The notes beneath the pieces were generated by a model. That model was not told the DNA's origin. It saw only the letters and a list, made by a program, of their open reading frames with translations, and ran no database searches. A DNA stretch of 64,000 nucleotides from contig NZ_CP089391.1 of NCBI RefSeq assembly GCF_027594865.1, forward strand, positions 3,626,501 through 3,690,500. The letters run 5' to 3'. This stretch comes from Bradyrhizobium xenonodulans. Its GTDB lineage: Bacteria > Pseudomonadota > Alphaproteobacteria > Rhizobiales > Xanthobacteraceae. A program made the translations under genes and the position numbers. Shown here piece by piece: positions 20,307-29,332 of this stretch (position 1 is its first letter; each line of letters opens with the position of its first letter).

Positions 20307-21173
20307 TCAGGCGGACAGGGATCGGAGCCACGCCAGACGGGCTATCGACCGGCCGGCGAGAGCCTGGAGCGTTTCGAGACGTGCCGGGCTATCCGATGTC
20401 TCTGCTCCCTCGAGATACGCATCCGTCAGTGCCTCAGCGATCGTCTCGGCATCTCGCTGCTCGAGGCTGGCCGGGAACCGCCCGAATCCATCCGCCTGGC
20501 CCGACATCGATCGCGCTTCGTCAGCCAGTTCGCGAATCCTTGAGGCCTGAACCGAGTCAAAGGCACCTTCCAACTGGTCGAGCCGGCCGGCCAACCTGCG
20601 CTCCAGGACGCCAGCATCGATTCGCTCCGCCGGTGCCTCACCCGGACGTATCGCATCGGGCTCTTGTCGGTAAGCCCGCCGGCGTGCTTTGCGCAAGGTC
20701 GCCACGTGCCCGAGCTCCTCGGCAGCCATCGCCTCCGCGGCCGCCTTGATCTCGGAGTCGGCCGCAAACGCCGCCAGGTACGACCAGAACGCAAAGGCGC
20801 GTTCCTCGTTACGGACGGCCATTGCGAGCGCGCGGTACGGCGTCATCAGCTTCGAAGCCTTGATTTCGGCCGTGGCGCTGCTGTCGAACGTCTCGGGCGC
20901 CTCCCACCGAACGAGGGTGGGGTCCGGCAGCTTGCCGCGGCGCGACTGCGACCAGCGTTGCACGCTATCGACGTGTTCGCGCTCGGCTGCCGCGAGTTCC
21001 CTGAACACGCCGACCAGGTCGGCACGATCTTGCCGTTGCATTTCTTCGGCGAGTTCCGCGTATTTTGTCGCGGCCTCCTGCTCCATGGCATTGGCGAGCG
21101 CGAACAATTCGTCGAGTGACTGCAAGGTACCAGCGGGCTCGGCCCGCAGAAGCGACGTTCGCAACAACGGCAT
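20307..21173 (-). CDS. Ferritin-like di-iron protein next to the nos cluster
   Basis: A 288-residue, helix-rich protein of the ferritin/rubrerythrin superfamily. Di-iron ligands are suggested by M-E-Q-E-A-A-T-K-Y (about residue 30), E-R-E-H-V-D (about 64), R-N-E-E-R-A-F-A-F-W (about 120) and A-A-E-E-L-G-H-V-A (about 150), the usual paired ExxH pattern. The C-terminal 120 residues lie beyond the ferritin fold and have no recognised domain. No rubredoxin motif is present. AAGGA precedes the start. It is divergent from nosR, and the spacer holds an FNR/FixK-type box, hinting at oxygen-limited expression. Confidence 0.78.
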   Translation of the reverse strand: MPLLRTSLLRAEPAGTLQSLDELFALANAMEQEAATKYAELAEEMQRQDRADLVGVFRELAAAEREHVDSVQRWSQSRRGKLPDPTLVRWEAPETFDSSATAEIKASKLMTPYRALAMAVRNEERAFAFWSYLAAFAADSEIKAAAEAMAAEELGHVATLRKARRRAYRQEPDAIRPGEAPAERIDAGVLERRLAGRLDQLEGAFDSVQASRIRELADEARSMSGQADGFGRFPASLEQRDAETIAEALTDAYLEGAETSDSPARLETLQALAGRSIARLAWLRSLSA

Positions 21174-21243
21174 GATCGACTTTCCTTCCGCTGTTTGTTG
21201 CAGCGCAAATTTTCACTCGCTGCTTATCACTAGATAGCCCGTC

Positions 21244-21257
21244 TTGACGTAAATCAA
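21244..21257. promoter_or_regulatory. FNR/FixK-type box between ferritin-like gene and nosR
   Basis: TTGACGTAAATCAA keeps both TTGA/TCAA half sites of the Crp-Fnr anaerobic box (TTGAT-N4-ATCAA), with one mismatch in the left half. It is centred 131 bases upstream of the nosR ATG and 77 bases from the divergent ferritin-like start. In Bradyrhizobium, nos genes are known to depend on the FixLJ-FixK2 cascade; the assignment of this exact site is inference. Confidence 0.75.
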
Positions 21258-21381
21258 CTTGCGTTGGCTCAATCCGTCCTTCTATCCGGCACCCGGCATC
21301 AACGGCGATTCCGAAACATCAAACATCAAGATTCGCTGGAATACGCGTGCTCGAGCAGGCCGTTCCGCTTTGAGGTACTCC

Positions 21382-23685
21382 ATGGCCGGGAGTCTAATCG
21401 TCGCCAAACGAGCTAAGCCTGCATCCGCCTACGTCGTCATCCTCGCTTTTCTGGTGACGGTGTGGGCGCAAGCGGTGTATGCGGCCAGCGATCTCGCCAG
21501 TTACCTGCCGAAGGTCGCGCCTGCCGACTTCTTTCCGGCCGCCGACCGGTTCGGTTCGCCGCAGGGGGAACCGCCGATCCTTCCAGTCTACCGCGGCGAT
21601 CAGTTGCAAGGATACGTCTACCTCAATTCGGACTTCGCCAACGCCACCGGCTATTCGGGAAAGCCGATCAAGCTTCTGGTCGGGATCGATCCGAAGGGCG
21701 TCATCACCGGCCTGAAGCTGGTCGATCACAAAGAGCCGATCGTGCTGGTCGGGATTCCCGAGAAGCGCATTCTCGATTCCGTCAACAAGTTGATCGGCAT
21801 CGACATGGCAAGCGTGGCGCGCGGCGCTGTGCCGGCGCCCCAGGTCGACATCGTCAGCGGAGCAACGGTCACCGTGCTGGTGATCGGGGACAGCATCGTC
21901 CGTTCCGCGACCAAGCTGATCAAGAGCGGCCGGATCGGCGCGCAAGGCAATGCGGCCACCAGCGCAGCGCCACAGGCGTCGAAGGCCATCGATCCTCAAA
22001 AGAGCGAGCTTCGCGACTGGCAGAGCCTCGTCGGTGACGGCTCGGTCCGGCGCCTGTTTCTCTCGGTCGCAGACGTCAATCAGGCCTTCGAAAAATCCGG
22101 CAACGCCGCAGCAGTCGCCCATCCGGAGCAAGGCGAGCCGGACGAGACGTTCATCGATCTCTATGTCGCCGATGTTGCGGTGCCGACCATCGGCCGCAGT
22201 CTGCTCGGTGACGAAGGCTATAACCGGCTTGCCGGTCGTCTGAAGCCGGGTCAGCAGGCGCTGATCGTCGCCGGATCCGGCCGCTATTCGTTCAAGGGGG
22301 CCGCCTACGTTCGCGGCGGAATCTTCGACCGCATCGAGCTGGTCCAGGAGACCAACAGCGTCCGCTTCCGCGACCGCGATCACATCCGGCTGGGCAGCCT
22401 TGCCGCCGAAGGTGCGCCCGACTTTCCGGAAATCGCGCTGTTCACGGTGCCGCCCGAGCTCGCCCTCGATCCGGCCGAACCCTGGGTGCTGCAGCTCCTG
22501 GTCCAGCGCGTGGTCGGCGCCCGGGACAAGGCCTTGGTGACGTTCGCCATCGGCTACACGCTTCCCGACATTTACCTGAAGCGCGAGGCGCCGCCAGCGC
22601 AAGCTGCACCCGCGAAGTCGTCGGCCTTCCCGGCGGCCGGGACGCGCGAAGTCGGCACGCCGCCGGCCGCGTCTGACGACGAGCCGCTGTGGATGCGGAT
22701 CTGGCGCGCCAACACCGTCAAGGTCGGCTTGACCGTGGCGGCGCTCGGTGCGCTCACCCTGATCTTCTTTTTTCAGAACTTCCTGGTTCGCCGTCCGACG
22801 GTGTACGCCTGGGTACGCCGTGGCTACCTGCTCTTCATCCTGGTCTGGCTGGGCTGGTACGCGAACGCGCAGCTCTCGGTCGTCAACGTCCTGACCTTCG
22901 CCAACTCGCTGCTGACCGGATTCAGCTGGGAATACTTCCTGTCCGCACCGCTGATCTTCATTCTCTGGGCCTCGATCGCGGCGGGCCTGCTGTTCTGGGG
23001 ACGCGGTCCGTTCTGCGGCTGGCTCTGCCCGTTCGGCGCCTTGCAGGAGTTGCTCAACAACGCCGCGCAGGCGCTCAAGGTGCCGCAATTCAGGGTGCCC
23101 TGGGGACTTCATGAACGGCTCTGGCCGATCAAGTACATCATCTTCCTCGGCCTGTTCGGCATGTCGCTGTACTCGACTGCCTTCGCCGAGCAGCTTGCCG
23201 AGGTCGAGCCGTTCAAGACCTCGATCATCCTGAAATTCGGGCGGGAGTGGCCGTTCGTCGTCTACGCGCTGACCCTGCTCGCAGCGGGCCTGTTCGTCGA
23301 GCGGTTCTTCTGCCGTTACCTGTGCCCGCTCGGCGCCGCGCTGGCGATCCCCGGCCGCATCCGCATGTTCGAGTGGCTGCGGCGTTGGCCGGAATGCGGC
23401 TCGCCGTGTCAGCGCTGCGCCAACGAGTGTCCGGTCCAGGCGATCCATCCGGAGGGGCACATCAACGTCAACGAGTGCATCTACTGCATGCACTGTCAGG
23501 AACTCTATTTCGACGACCATCGCTGCCCGCACATGATCCAGGTGCGGCTGAAGCGGGAGAAGCGCCAGGCGATGTCGTCGCCATCGATGCGCGCGGGCGG
23601 CAAGGGCCCGGCCACCGTCATCACCGCCGGGGGCAAGCCCGTCGGTGTGTCATCCGTCGATGCCATCACTCCACCCGCAACCTGA
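21382..23685 (+). CDS. nosR: NosR, flavin and iron-sulphur membrane protein for N2O reduction
   Basis: Supports nosZ expression and electron supply to nitrous oxide reductase. A signal/anchor helix at about residues 16-35 is followed by a periplasmic FMN-binding domain with D-x-x-S-G-A-T at 156-162 (the ApbE flavinylation motif, Thr162 as likely acceptor). Several membrane helices follow, with two polyferredoxin-like C-x3-C-P motifs (F-C-G-W-L-C-P and F-C-R-Y-L-C-P), then two [4Fe-4S] clusters (C-Q-R-C-A-N-E-C-P and C-I-Y-C-M-H-C). The ATG at 21382 is chosen for GAGG seven bases upstream and the hydrophobic segment that follows; the frame is open 41 codons earlier. Confidence 0.97.
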   Translation: MAGSLIVAKRAKPASAYVVILAFLVTVWAQAVYAASDLASYLPKVAPADFFPAADRFGSPQGEPPILPVYRGDQLQGYVYLNSDFANATGYSGKPIKLLVGIDPKGVITGLKLVDHKEPIVLVGIPEKRILDSVNKLIGIDMASVARGAVPAPQVDIVSGATVTVLVIGDSIVRSATKLIKSGRIGAQGNAATSAAPQASKAIDPQKSELRDWQSLVGDGSVRRLFLSVADVNQAFEKSGNAAAVAHPEQGEPDETFIDLYVADVAVPTIGRSLLGDEGYNRLAGRLKPGQQALIVAGSGRYSFKGAAYVRGGIFDRIELVQETNSVRFRDRDHIRLGSLAAEGAPDFPEIALFTVPPELALDPAEPWVLQLLVQRVVGARDKALVTFAIGYTLPDIYLKREAPPAQAAPAKSSAFPAAGTREVGTPPAASDDEPLWMRIWRANTVKVGLTVAALGALTLIFFFQNFLVRRPTVYAWVRRGYLLFILVWLGWYANAQLSVVNVLTFANSLLTGFSWEYFLSAPLIFILWASIAAGLLFWGRGPFCGWLCPFGALQELLNNAAQALKVPQFRVPWGLHERLWPIKYIIFLGLFGMSLYSTAFAEQLAEVEPFKTSIILKFGREWPFVVYALTLLAAGLFVERFFCRYLCPLGAALAIPGRIRMFEWLRRWPECGSPCQRCANECPVQAIHPEGHINVNECIYCMHCQELYFDDHRCPHMIQVRLKREKRQAMSSPSMRAGGKGPATVITAGGKPVGVSSVDAITPPAT

Positions 23686-23706
23686 AATCGAACCGAGGAG
23701 ACAGTC

Positions 23707-25656
23707 ATGAGCGAAAACGAAAACGGAAAGGGCGTCAGCCGACGAACCTTGCTGGGGACCACGGCCGTAGCTGCGGGCGTTGGACTTGCCGGCGGCGTCA
23801 CGCTGAAGGACGGCGGCGCGTTCGTCTCGACGGCGGACGCCCAGACCAAAGCTGCCGCACCGAAGGCACCAGCGGCCCGGCCGGCCGTGCAGAAGGCGGA
23901 GGTCGCGCCCGGCGAGCTCGACGAATACTACGTGTTCTTCTCGAGCGGCCAATCCGGCGAAATGCGCATCGTCGGGCTTCCTTCGATGCGCGAGCTCATG
24001 CGCGTCCCGGTCTTCAACCGCTGCAGTGCGACCGGATGGGGCCAGACCAACGAAAGCCTGAAGGTCCTGACGGAAGGGCTGCAGCCGGCAACCCGCGAGC
24101 TGCTCAAGAACCGCGGCGGCACCTACATGAACGGAGATCTGCATCATCCGCACATCTCGTTCACCGACGGTACCTATGACGGGCGCTACGCCTTCATGAA
24201 CGACAAGGCCAACAGCCGTGTGGCGCGGGTGCGGCTCGACGTCATGAAGTGCGACAAGATCATCGAGCTTCCGAACCAGCATACCGTCCATGGTTTGAGG
24301 GTGCAGAAATATCCGCGCACCGGTTATGTGTTCGCCAACGGCGAGGACGGGGTGCCGATGCCCAACGACGGCAAGATCCTCGACGATCCGAAACAGTATC
24401 GTTCCATCTTCAGCGCGATCGACGGCGACACGATGAAGGTCGCCTGGCAGATCATCGTGAGCGGCAACCTGGACAACGTCGATGCCGACTACCAGGGCAA
24501 GTACGCTTTCGCGACCTGCTACAATGCGGAGGAGGGCGTGACCCTGGCCGAGATGACGGCCAACGAACAGGATTGGGTGGTCATCTTCAATCTCAAGCGG
24601 ATCGAGGAAGCGGTCAAAAAGGGCGACTTCAAGGAAATGAACGGCGTGCCCGTCCTCGACGGCCGGAAGGGCTCGGCGTACACGCGCTACGTTCCGGTCT
24701 CCAACAATCCGCACGGCATGAACACCGCGCCCGACGGAATCCATATCGTCGCGGCGGGCAAGCTTTCGCCGACGGTGACCGTGATGGACGTGCGGCTGTT
24801 CGACCAGTTGTTCGACGACAAGATCAAGCCGCGCGATGTCGTCGTTGCCGAGCCCGAACTTGGGCTCGGACCGTTGCATACAGCCTACGACGGCAAGGGC
24901 AACGGCTACACCACCCTGTTCCTCGACAGCCAGGTCTGCAAATGGAACATCGAACTGGCCAGGCGCGCGTTCAAGGGCGAGAAGGTCGATCCGATCATCC
25001 AGAAGCTCGACGTCCACTACCAGCCGGGTCACAACCATTCCTCGATGGGCCAGACCAAGGAGGCCGACGGAAAATGGCTGATCTCGCTGAACAAGTTCTC
25101 CAAGGACCGTTTCCTCAATGTCGGGCCGCTGAAGCCGGAGAACGATCAGCTGATCGACATTTCGGGCGACCAGATGAAGCTGGTTCACGACGGTCCGAGC
25201 TTCGCCGAGCCGCATGACGCCACCATCGTTCACCGCTCCAAGATCAATCCGATCTCGATCTGGGACCGTGCGGATCCGATGTTCGCCGATGCGGTCAAGC
25301 AGGCCAAGGCCGACGGCATCAATCTCGAAGCCGATTCCAAGGTCATCAGGGACGGCAACAAGGTGCGGGTCTACATGACGTCGACCGCGCCGGCGTTCGG
25401 GCTCGAGCAGTTCCAGGTCAAGCAGGGCGACCAGGTCACCGTCTTCGTCACCAACATCGATGCGGTGGAAGATTTGACCCACGGCTTCTGTATCGTGAAC
25501 TACGGCATCCAGATGGAGGTTGCGCCGATGGCGACGGCCTCGGTTTCGTTCACGGCCGACAAGGCGGGAGTCTACTGGTACTACTGCTCCTGGTTCTGTC
25601 ACGCCATGCACATGGAGATGAAGGGCCGCATGTTCGTCGAACCGAAGTCGGTCTGA
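23707..25656 (+). CDS. nosZ: Nitrous oxide reductase, clade I, Tat-exported
   Basis: Reduces N2O to N2 in the periplasm; terminal step of denitrification. The 649 residues begin with a twin-arginine signal (S-R-R-T-L-L-G at 11-17), the clade I mark. The beta-propeller supplies the His ligands of the CuZ cluster, including D-L-H-H-P-H at 144-149. The C-terminal cupredoxin domain binds CuA through C-x-W-x-C-x3-H-x2-M (Cys627, Trp629, Cys631, His635, Met638). All key ligands that can be checked are present. It starts 21 bases after nosR, so one transcript is likely. Confidence 0.98.
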   Translation: MSENENGKGVSRRTLLGTTAVAAGVGLAGGVTLKDGGAFVSTADAQTKAAAPKAPAARPAVQKAEVAPGELDEYYVFFSSGQSGEMRIVGLPSMRELMRVPVFNRCSATGWGQTNESLKVLTEGLQPATRELLKNRGGTYMNGDLHHPHISFTDGTYDGRYAFMNDKANSRVARVRLDVMKCDKIIELPNQHTVHGLRVQKYPRTGYVFANGEDGVPMPNDGKILDDPKQYRSIFSAIDGDTMKVAWQIIVSGNLDNVDADYQGKYAFATCYNAEEGVTLAEMTANEQDWVVIFNLKRIEEAVKKGDFKEMNGVPVLDGRKGSAYTRYVPVSNNPHGMNTAPDGIHIVAAGKLSPTVTVMDVRLFDQLFDDKIKPRDVVVAEPELGLGPLHTAYDGKGNGYTTLFLDSQVCKWNIELARRAFKGEKVDPIIQKLDVHYQPGHNHSSMGQTKEADGKWLISLNKFSKDRFLNVGPLKPENDQLIDISGDQMKLVHDGPSFAEPHDATIVHRSKINPISIWDRADPMFADAVKQAKADGINLEADSKVIRDGNKVRVYMTSTAPAFGLEQFQVKQGDQVTVFVTNIDAVEDLTHGFCIVNYGIQMEVAPMATASVSFTADKAGVYWYYCSWFCHAMHMEMKGRMFVEPKSV

Positions 25657-25671
25657 TAGGGGATCGGCTTG

Positions 25672-27030
25672 GTGCGTCTTCTTCGACATATGTTTCCGGC
25701 GGCGCTCGTCGCCGCCGGATTATCGGCCTCCGCCAACGCGGAGACACTGACGGCTGCTCCGAACCAGCCGCTACAGGCGCTGCTGGACGGCGCGCGTGCC
25801 GGCGATGTCGTCGAGCTGGCTCCAGGCGAATACCACGGCGCGATCCGGATCGACCGGCCTCTGGTGTTGGCCGGACGTCCGGGCGCCGTGCTCGATGGAG
25901 GAGCCGCCGGCAATGTCGTCACGGTGAGCGCGCCCGATGTGACCATCCGCGGCGTGACCGTGCGGGGATCGGGCCGGGATCTCCAGGCGATGAATTCCGG
26001 AATCTTTCTTCAGAAAACGGCGGAGCGGGCGACCATCGAGAACAACCGTTTGGTCGGAAACCTGTTCGGTGTCTACGTGCATGGCGCGGCCGGCTCCAGG
26101 GTCGTGGGAAACGTGATCGAAGGTCTGCGAGGCGGGCGTCTCAGCGAGGCGGGCAACGGCGTCTCGCTCTGGAATGCGCCGGACGTCACCATTGCGGACA
26201 ACACGATCCGCTACGGACGCGACGGCATCTTCACGATCTCCAGCCGGAAGGACCGTTTCGTCGGCAACCGCTTCGAGCAGGTCCGCTTTGCGGTCCACTA
26301 CATGTATACCAATGACAGCGAAGTCAGCGGCAACGTTTCCATCGGCAACCATGTCGGCTATGCCATCATGTATTCGAACAGGTTGGCGATCCGCGGCAAT
26401 GTCTCCGATCGCGACCGTGATCACGGTTTCCTGTTCAACTACGCCAACTATTCCGAGATCGACGGCAACCGGGTGACAGGGGGCCCCCTGGATGCGGTCA
26501 TTGGCAAGGTGGAGGAGGGGCCGGACGACGAACCGGGCATGATTCCGGAGGCGAAGCGTCGGCAAGTTCTCCGGAGCGGGCCGGAGAAATGCGTGTTCAT
26601 CTACAACACGAACCACAACAAGTTTCGCGACAACTGGTTCGAGCGCTGCGACATCGGCGTGCACTTCACGGCGGGATCCGAGGGCAACGAGATCACGGGA
26701 AACGCCTTCGTCGGCAATCGCAATCAGGTCAAATATGTCGGCACGCGCGATCTCGATTGGTCCAAAGGCGGCCGCGGCAACTACTGGAGCGACAATCCCG
26801 CTTTCGATCTCAATGGCGACGGTGTCGGCGACACGGCCTACCGTCCCAACGATCTCGTCGATCGGGTGCTGTGGACCGCACCCTCGGCGAAGGTGCTGAT
26901 CAACAGCCCCGCCGTTCAGGTGCTGAGATGGGCCCAAGCCCAGTTTCCAGCGCTGCTGCCGGGCGGGGTGGTCGACAGCCACCCGTTGATGGCTCCGCCT
27001 TTGCGCCGTGAGGCCGGGAACGCACGATGA
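25672..27030 (+). CDS. nosD: NosD, periplasmic copper-assembly protein with beta-helix repeats
   Basis: Periplasmic partner of the NosFY ABC complex in building the CuZ centre of NosZ. It has a signal peptide (cleavage near S-A-N-A), then parallel beta-helix repeats (recurring N-x-I-x-x-N-x-I and G-N patterns from about residue 85 to 290), and the family C-terminus G-N-Y-W-S-D-N-P. GTG 25672 is used as the start with AGGGG ten bases upstream; a TTG one codon earlier is possible. It overlaps nosF by four bases. Confidence 0.95.
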   Translation: MRLLRHMFPAALVAAGLSASANAETLTAAPNQPLQALLDGARAGDVVELAPGEYHGAIRIDRPLVLAGRPGAVLDGGAAGNVVTVSAPDVTIRGVTVRGSGRDLQAMNSGIFLQKTAERATIENNRLVGNLFGVYVHGAAGSRVVGNVIEGLRGGRLSEAGNGVSLWNAPDVTIADNTIRYGRDGIFTISSRKDRFVGNRFEQVRFAVHYMYTNDSEVSGNVSIGNHVGYAIMYSNRLAIRGNVSDRDRDHGFLFNYANYSEIDGNRVTGGPLDAVIGKVEEGPDDEPGMIPEAKRRQVLRSGPEKCVFIYNTNHNKFRDNWFERCDIGVHFTAGSEGNEITGNAFVGNRNQVKYVGTRDLDWSKGGRGNYWSDNPAFDLNGDGVGDTAYRPNDLVDRVLWTAPSAKVLINSPAVQVLRWAQAQFPALLPGGVVDSHPLMAPPLRREAGNAR

Positions 27031-27947
27031 CAGGGACGGTACGAATAACCGATGTCACCAAGGAGTACGGCCGCATCAAAGCCGTGCGCGGTGCTTCGTT
27101 CGAACTCGGCCAGGGCGAATTGGTGGCTCTGATCGGGCACAACGGGGCCGGAAAGACCACGCTGATGAAGCTGATGCTCGGCCTGATCCGCCCGACTGGC
27201 GGATCGATCGAGGTGCTCGGCGACAATCCGGCCGCCGGCGAGTTCACAGGGCGTCGGCAGCTTGGCTATCTGCCGGAAAATGTCTCGTTCGATGCCGCCC
27301 TGACCGGCGGCGAAACACTGGCCTTCTATGCCAGGCTGAAGCGCGAGCCGGTGACGAAGGCGCTCGAGCTGCTCGACATGGTCGGACTGGGGGCGGCGAG
27401 TCGACGTCGCATCGGCACCTATTCCAAGGGCATGCGCCAGCGGCTTGGACTTGCGCAGGCGCTGATCGGCCATCCGAAAGTGCTGCTGCTGGACGAGCCG
27501 ACGACCGGTCTCGATCCGGAGCTGCGCCAGACCTTCTACGACCTCATCGAGCGGCTTGCCGCCCAGGGCGCGACCGTCCTGCTGTCCTCGCACGCGCTCA
27601 CTGAACTCGAGGAGCGAGCCGGCCGGGTGATCATCATGAACCGCGGCGTCAAGGTCGCGGACGGATCGATCGACCGGTTGCGCAATATCGCACGATTGCC
27701 GACAAAATTGCGTCTGAAGGTGGCCCCCCTTGCCCCTGACGAGATGCCGTCGTGGCTGCCGGCCGGCGCGCTGTGCCGGCGCGTGAACGGCCACGTCATC
27801 GAGATCGATGCCGCGCCGGAGCGGAAGCTCGAGCTGCTGCACCGGGCAACCGCGTCGGGAACGTCGGTCGAGGATATCGACATGCTGCCGCCGACACTGG
27901 ATGAACTCTACGCGCACTTCCTGCGCCAGGCGGAGCAAGCATCATGA
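27027..27947 (+). CDS. nosF: NosF, ABC transporter ATPase for NosZ maturation
   Basis: Cytoplasmic ATPase of the NosDFY complex. Walker A is G-H-N-G-A-G-K-T-T at 37-45, the signature motif Y-S-K-G-M-R-Q-R at about 130, and Walker B L-L-L-D-E-P-T-T-G-L-D just after. About 90 further residues at the C-terminus are the usual regulatory extension of the family. The start codon overlaps the nosD stop, and the end overlaps nosY by four bases: both are translationally coupled. Confidence 0.97.
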   Translation: MTGTVRITDVTKEYGRIKAVRGASFELGQGELVALIGHNGAGKTTLMKLMLGLIRPTGGSIEVLGDNPAAGEFTGRRQLGYLPENVSFDAALTGGETLAFYARLKREPVTKALELLDMVGLGAASRRRIGTYSKGMRQRLGLAQALIGHPKVLLLDEPTTGLDPELRQTFYDLIERLAAQGATVLLSSHALTELEERAGRVIIMNRGVKVADGSIDRLRNIARLPTKLRLKVAPLAPDEMPSWLPAGALCRRVNGHVIEIDAAPERKLELLHRATASGTSVEDIDMLPPTLDELYAHFLRQAEQAS

Positions 27948-28771
27948 ATCCGCTCATCATCGCACGCAAGGAGATCCACCAGGCGGTCCGGAATCGCTGG
28001 GTGCTGGCCTCGACGCTGCTGCTCGCCGGTCTGGCGCTGTCGCTGACCTTCCTCGGCAGCGCTCCGACCGGCAGCGTCGGCGTCCGCGCGCTCGATGTCG
28101 TGATCGTCAGCCTCTCCAGCCTCACCATCTTCCTGATTCCGCTGATCGCGCTTCTGATCTCCCACGATGCGATCGTCGGTGACATGGAGCGGGGGACCAT
28201 GCTCCTGCTGCTGAGCTACCCGGTTGCCCGCTGGCAGGTCCTGCTCGGCAAGTTCATCGGGCATGTGGCGGTGCTCGCTTTCGCGACCTGCCTGGGCTAC
28301 GGCATCGCCGCGGCGGCGCTGAGCGTTTCTGGAAGCCGGATCGGTTTCGACAGCCTTGTGGCCTTCGCCGCGATGATCGGCTCCTCCGTGCTGCTCGGCG
28401 CGGTGTTCGTTGCCATCGGCTATCTCGTCAGTGCGCTGGTGCGCGACCGGGGCACGGCCGCTGGCGTCTGCATCGGTTTGTGGCTGCTGCTGGTGCTGAT
28501 CTACGACATGGCCCTGCTCGGCATTCTCGCCGTAGACCAGGGGCGCAGCATTTCCGCGTCCGCGGTGGATGCGCTGCTGCTGCTGAACCCGACCGATGTC
28601 TACCGGTTGTTCAATCTCACCGGCTTTGCCAACGTCAGCAGCTTTGCCGGCATGGCGGGGCTCGCTCAGAGCACGACGTTGTCGGGTCAGGTGCTGCTGG
28701 TCGCGCTGGTGTCCTGGACGCTCGTCCCGCTCGGATTCGCCGCGCTCGCCTTTTCCCGGAGGGAGCTATGA
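27944..28771 (+). CDS. nosY: NosY, ABC transporter permease for NosZ maturation
   Basis: Integral membrane subunit of NosDFY, 275 residues with about six hydrophobic helices (around residues 20-38, 53-75, 100-125, 140-160, 172-195 and 248-268). The family-typical N-terminus I-A-R-K-E-I-H-Q-A-V-R-N-R-W and the conserved S-H-D-A-I-V-G-D-M-E-R-G-T loop are present. Whether the substrate is a sulphur species or conformational work on NosD is a family-level question. It overlaps nosF and nosL by four bases each. Confidence 0.95.
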   Translation: MNPLIIARKEIHQAVRNRWVLASTLLLAGLALSLTFLGSAPTGSVGVRALDVVIVSLSSLTIFLIPLIALLISHDAIVGDMERGTMLLLLSYPVARWQVLLGKFIGHVAVLAFATCLGYGIAAAALSVSGSRIGFDSLVAFAAMIGSSVLLGAVFVAIGYLVSALVRDRGTAAGVCIGLWLLLVLIYDMALLGILAVDQGRSISASAVDALLLLNPTDVYRLFNLTGFANVSSFAGMAGLAQSTTLSGQVLLVALVSWTLVPLGFAALAFSRREL

Positions 28772-29322
28772 GAGGTCGGGCCACCGCATTGGCACTGCTG
28801 CTTCCGCTCGCGCTGCTCGGCTGCGAGGAGAAGCAAACGGCGCAAGCACCACCGCCGCTCAAGATGACCGCGGAGGTGATCGGACACTATTGCGGCATGA
28901 ACGTGCTCGAGCACCCGGGGCCGAAGGGCCAGATCGTCGTGGCAAGTCTGATCGAGCCGGTCTGGTTCTCCTCGGCGCGCGACACCATCGCCTTCACCGT
29001 GCTGCCGGAAGAGCCGAAGGACATCCAGGCGATCTACGTGTCCGACATGGGCAAGGCGCCGAACTGGGACAAGCCGGGCGCGGACAACTGGATCGAGGCG
29101 CGCAAGGCTCTGTTCGTGATCGGCAGCCGCGCCAGGAGCGGCATGGGCGGCAACGAGGCCGTCCCGTTCTCGGACCGCGCCGCTGCCGAGACGTTCGTTG
29201 CCGAGAATGGTGGGCGTATCGTCCCGTTCTCGGAGGTACCGCGCGAATACGTGCTCGACTCGGACGGTGAGAGGACGGGGGCCGCCGACGAGGGCGGAGC
29301 CGACCGCGGGCCGATCAACTGA
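28768..29322 (+). CDS. nosL: NosL, copper-binding lipoprotein chaperone
   Basis: Outer- or inner-membrane lipoprotein that delivers Cu(I) to apo-NosZ. The signal peptide ends in lipobox L-L-G-C with Cys19; the copper site region H-Y-C-G-M (40-44) with a nearby H-P-G-P-K-G-Q matches the NosL family. The 184-residue length is usual. GGAGGG immediately precedes the ATG, which overlaps the nosY stop (ATGA). The C-terminal 20 residues are charged and probably disordered. Confidence 0.95.
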   Translation: MRGRATALALLLPLALLGCEEKQTAQAPPPLKMTAEVIGHYCGMNVLEHPGPKGQIVVASLIEPVWFSSARDTIAFTVLPEEPKDIQAIYVSDMGKAPNWDKPGADNWIEARKALFVIGSRARSGMGGNEAVPFSDRAAAETFVAENGGRIVPFSEVPREYVLDSDGERTGAADEGGADRGPIN

Positions 29323-29332
29323 GGAGGACGTG

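Noticed and set aside
21394..25689. Long minus-strand frames opposite nosR and nosZ
   Set aside because: Antisense shadows; all metal-binding motifs are on the plus strand.
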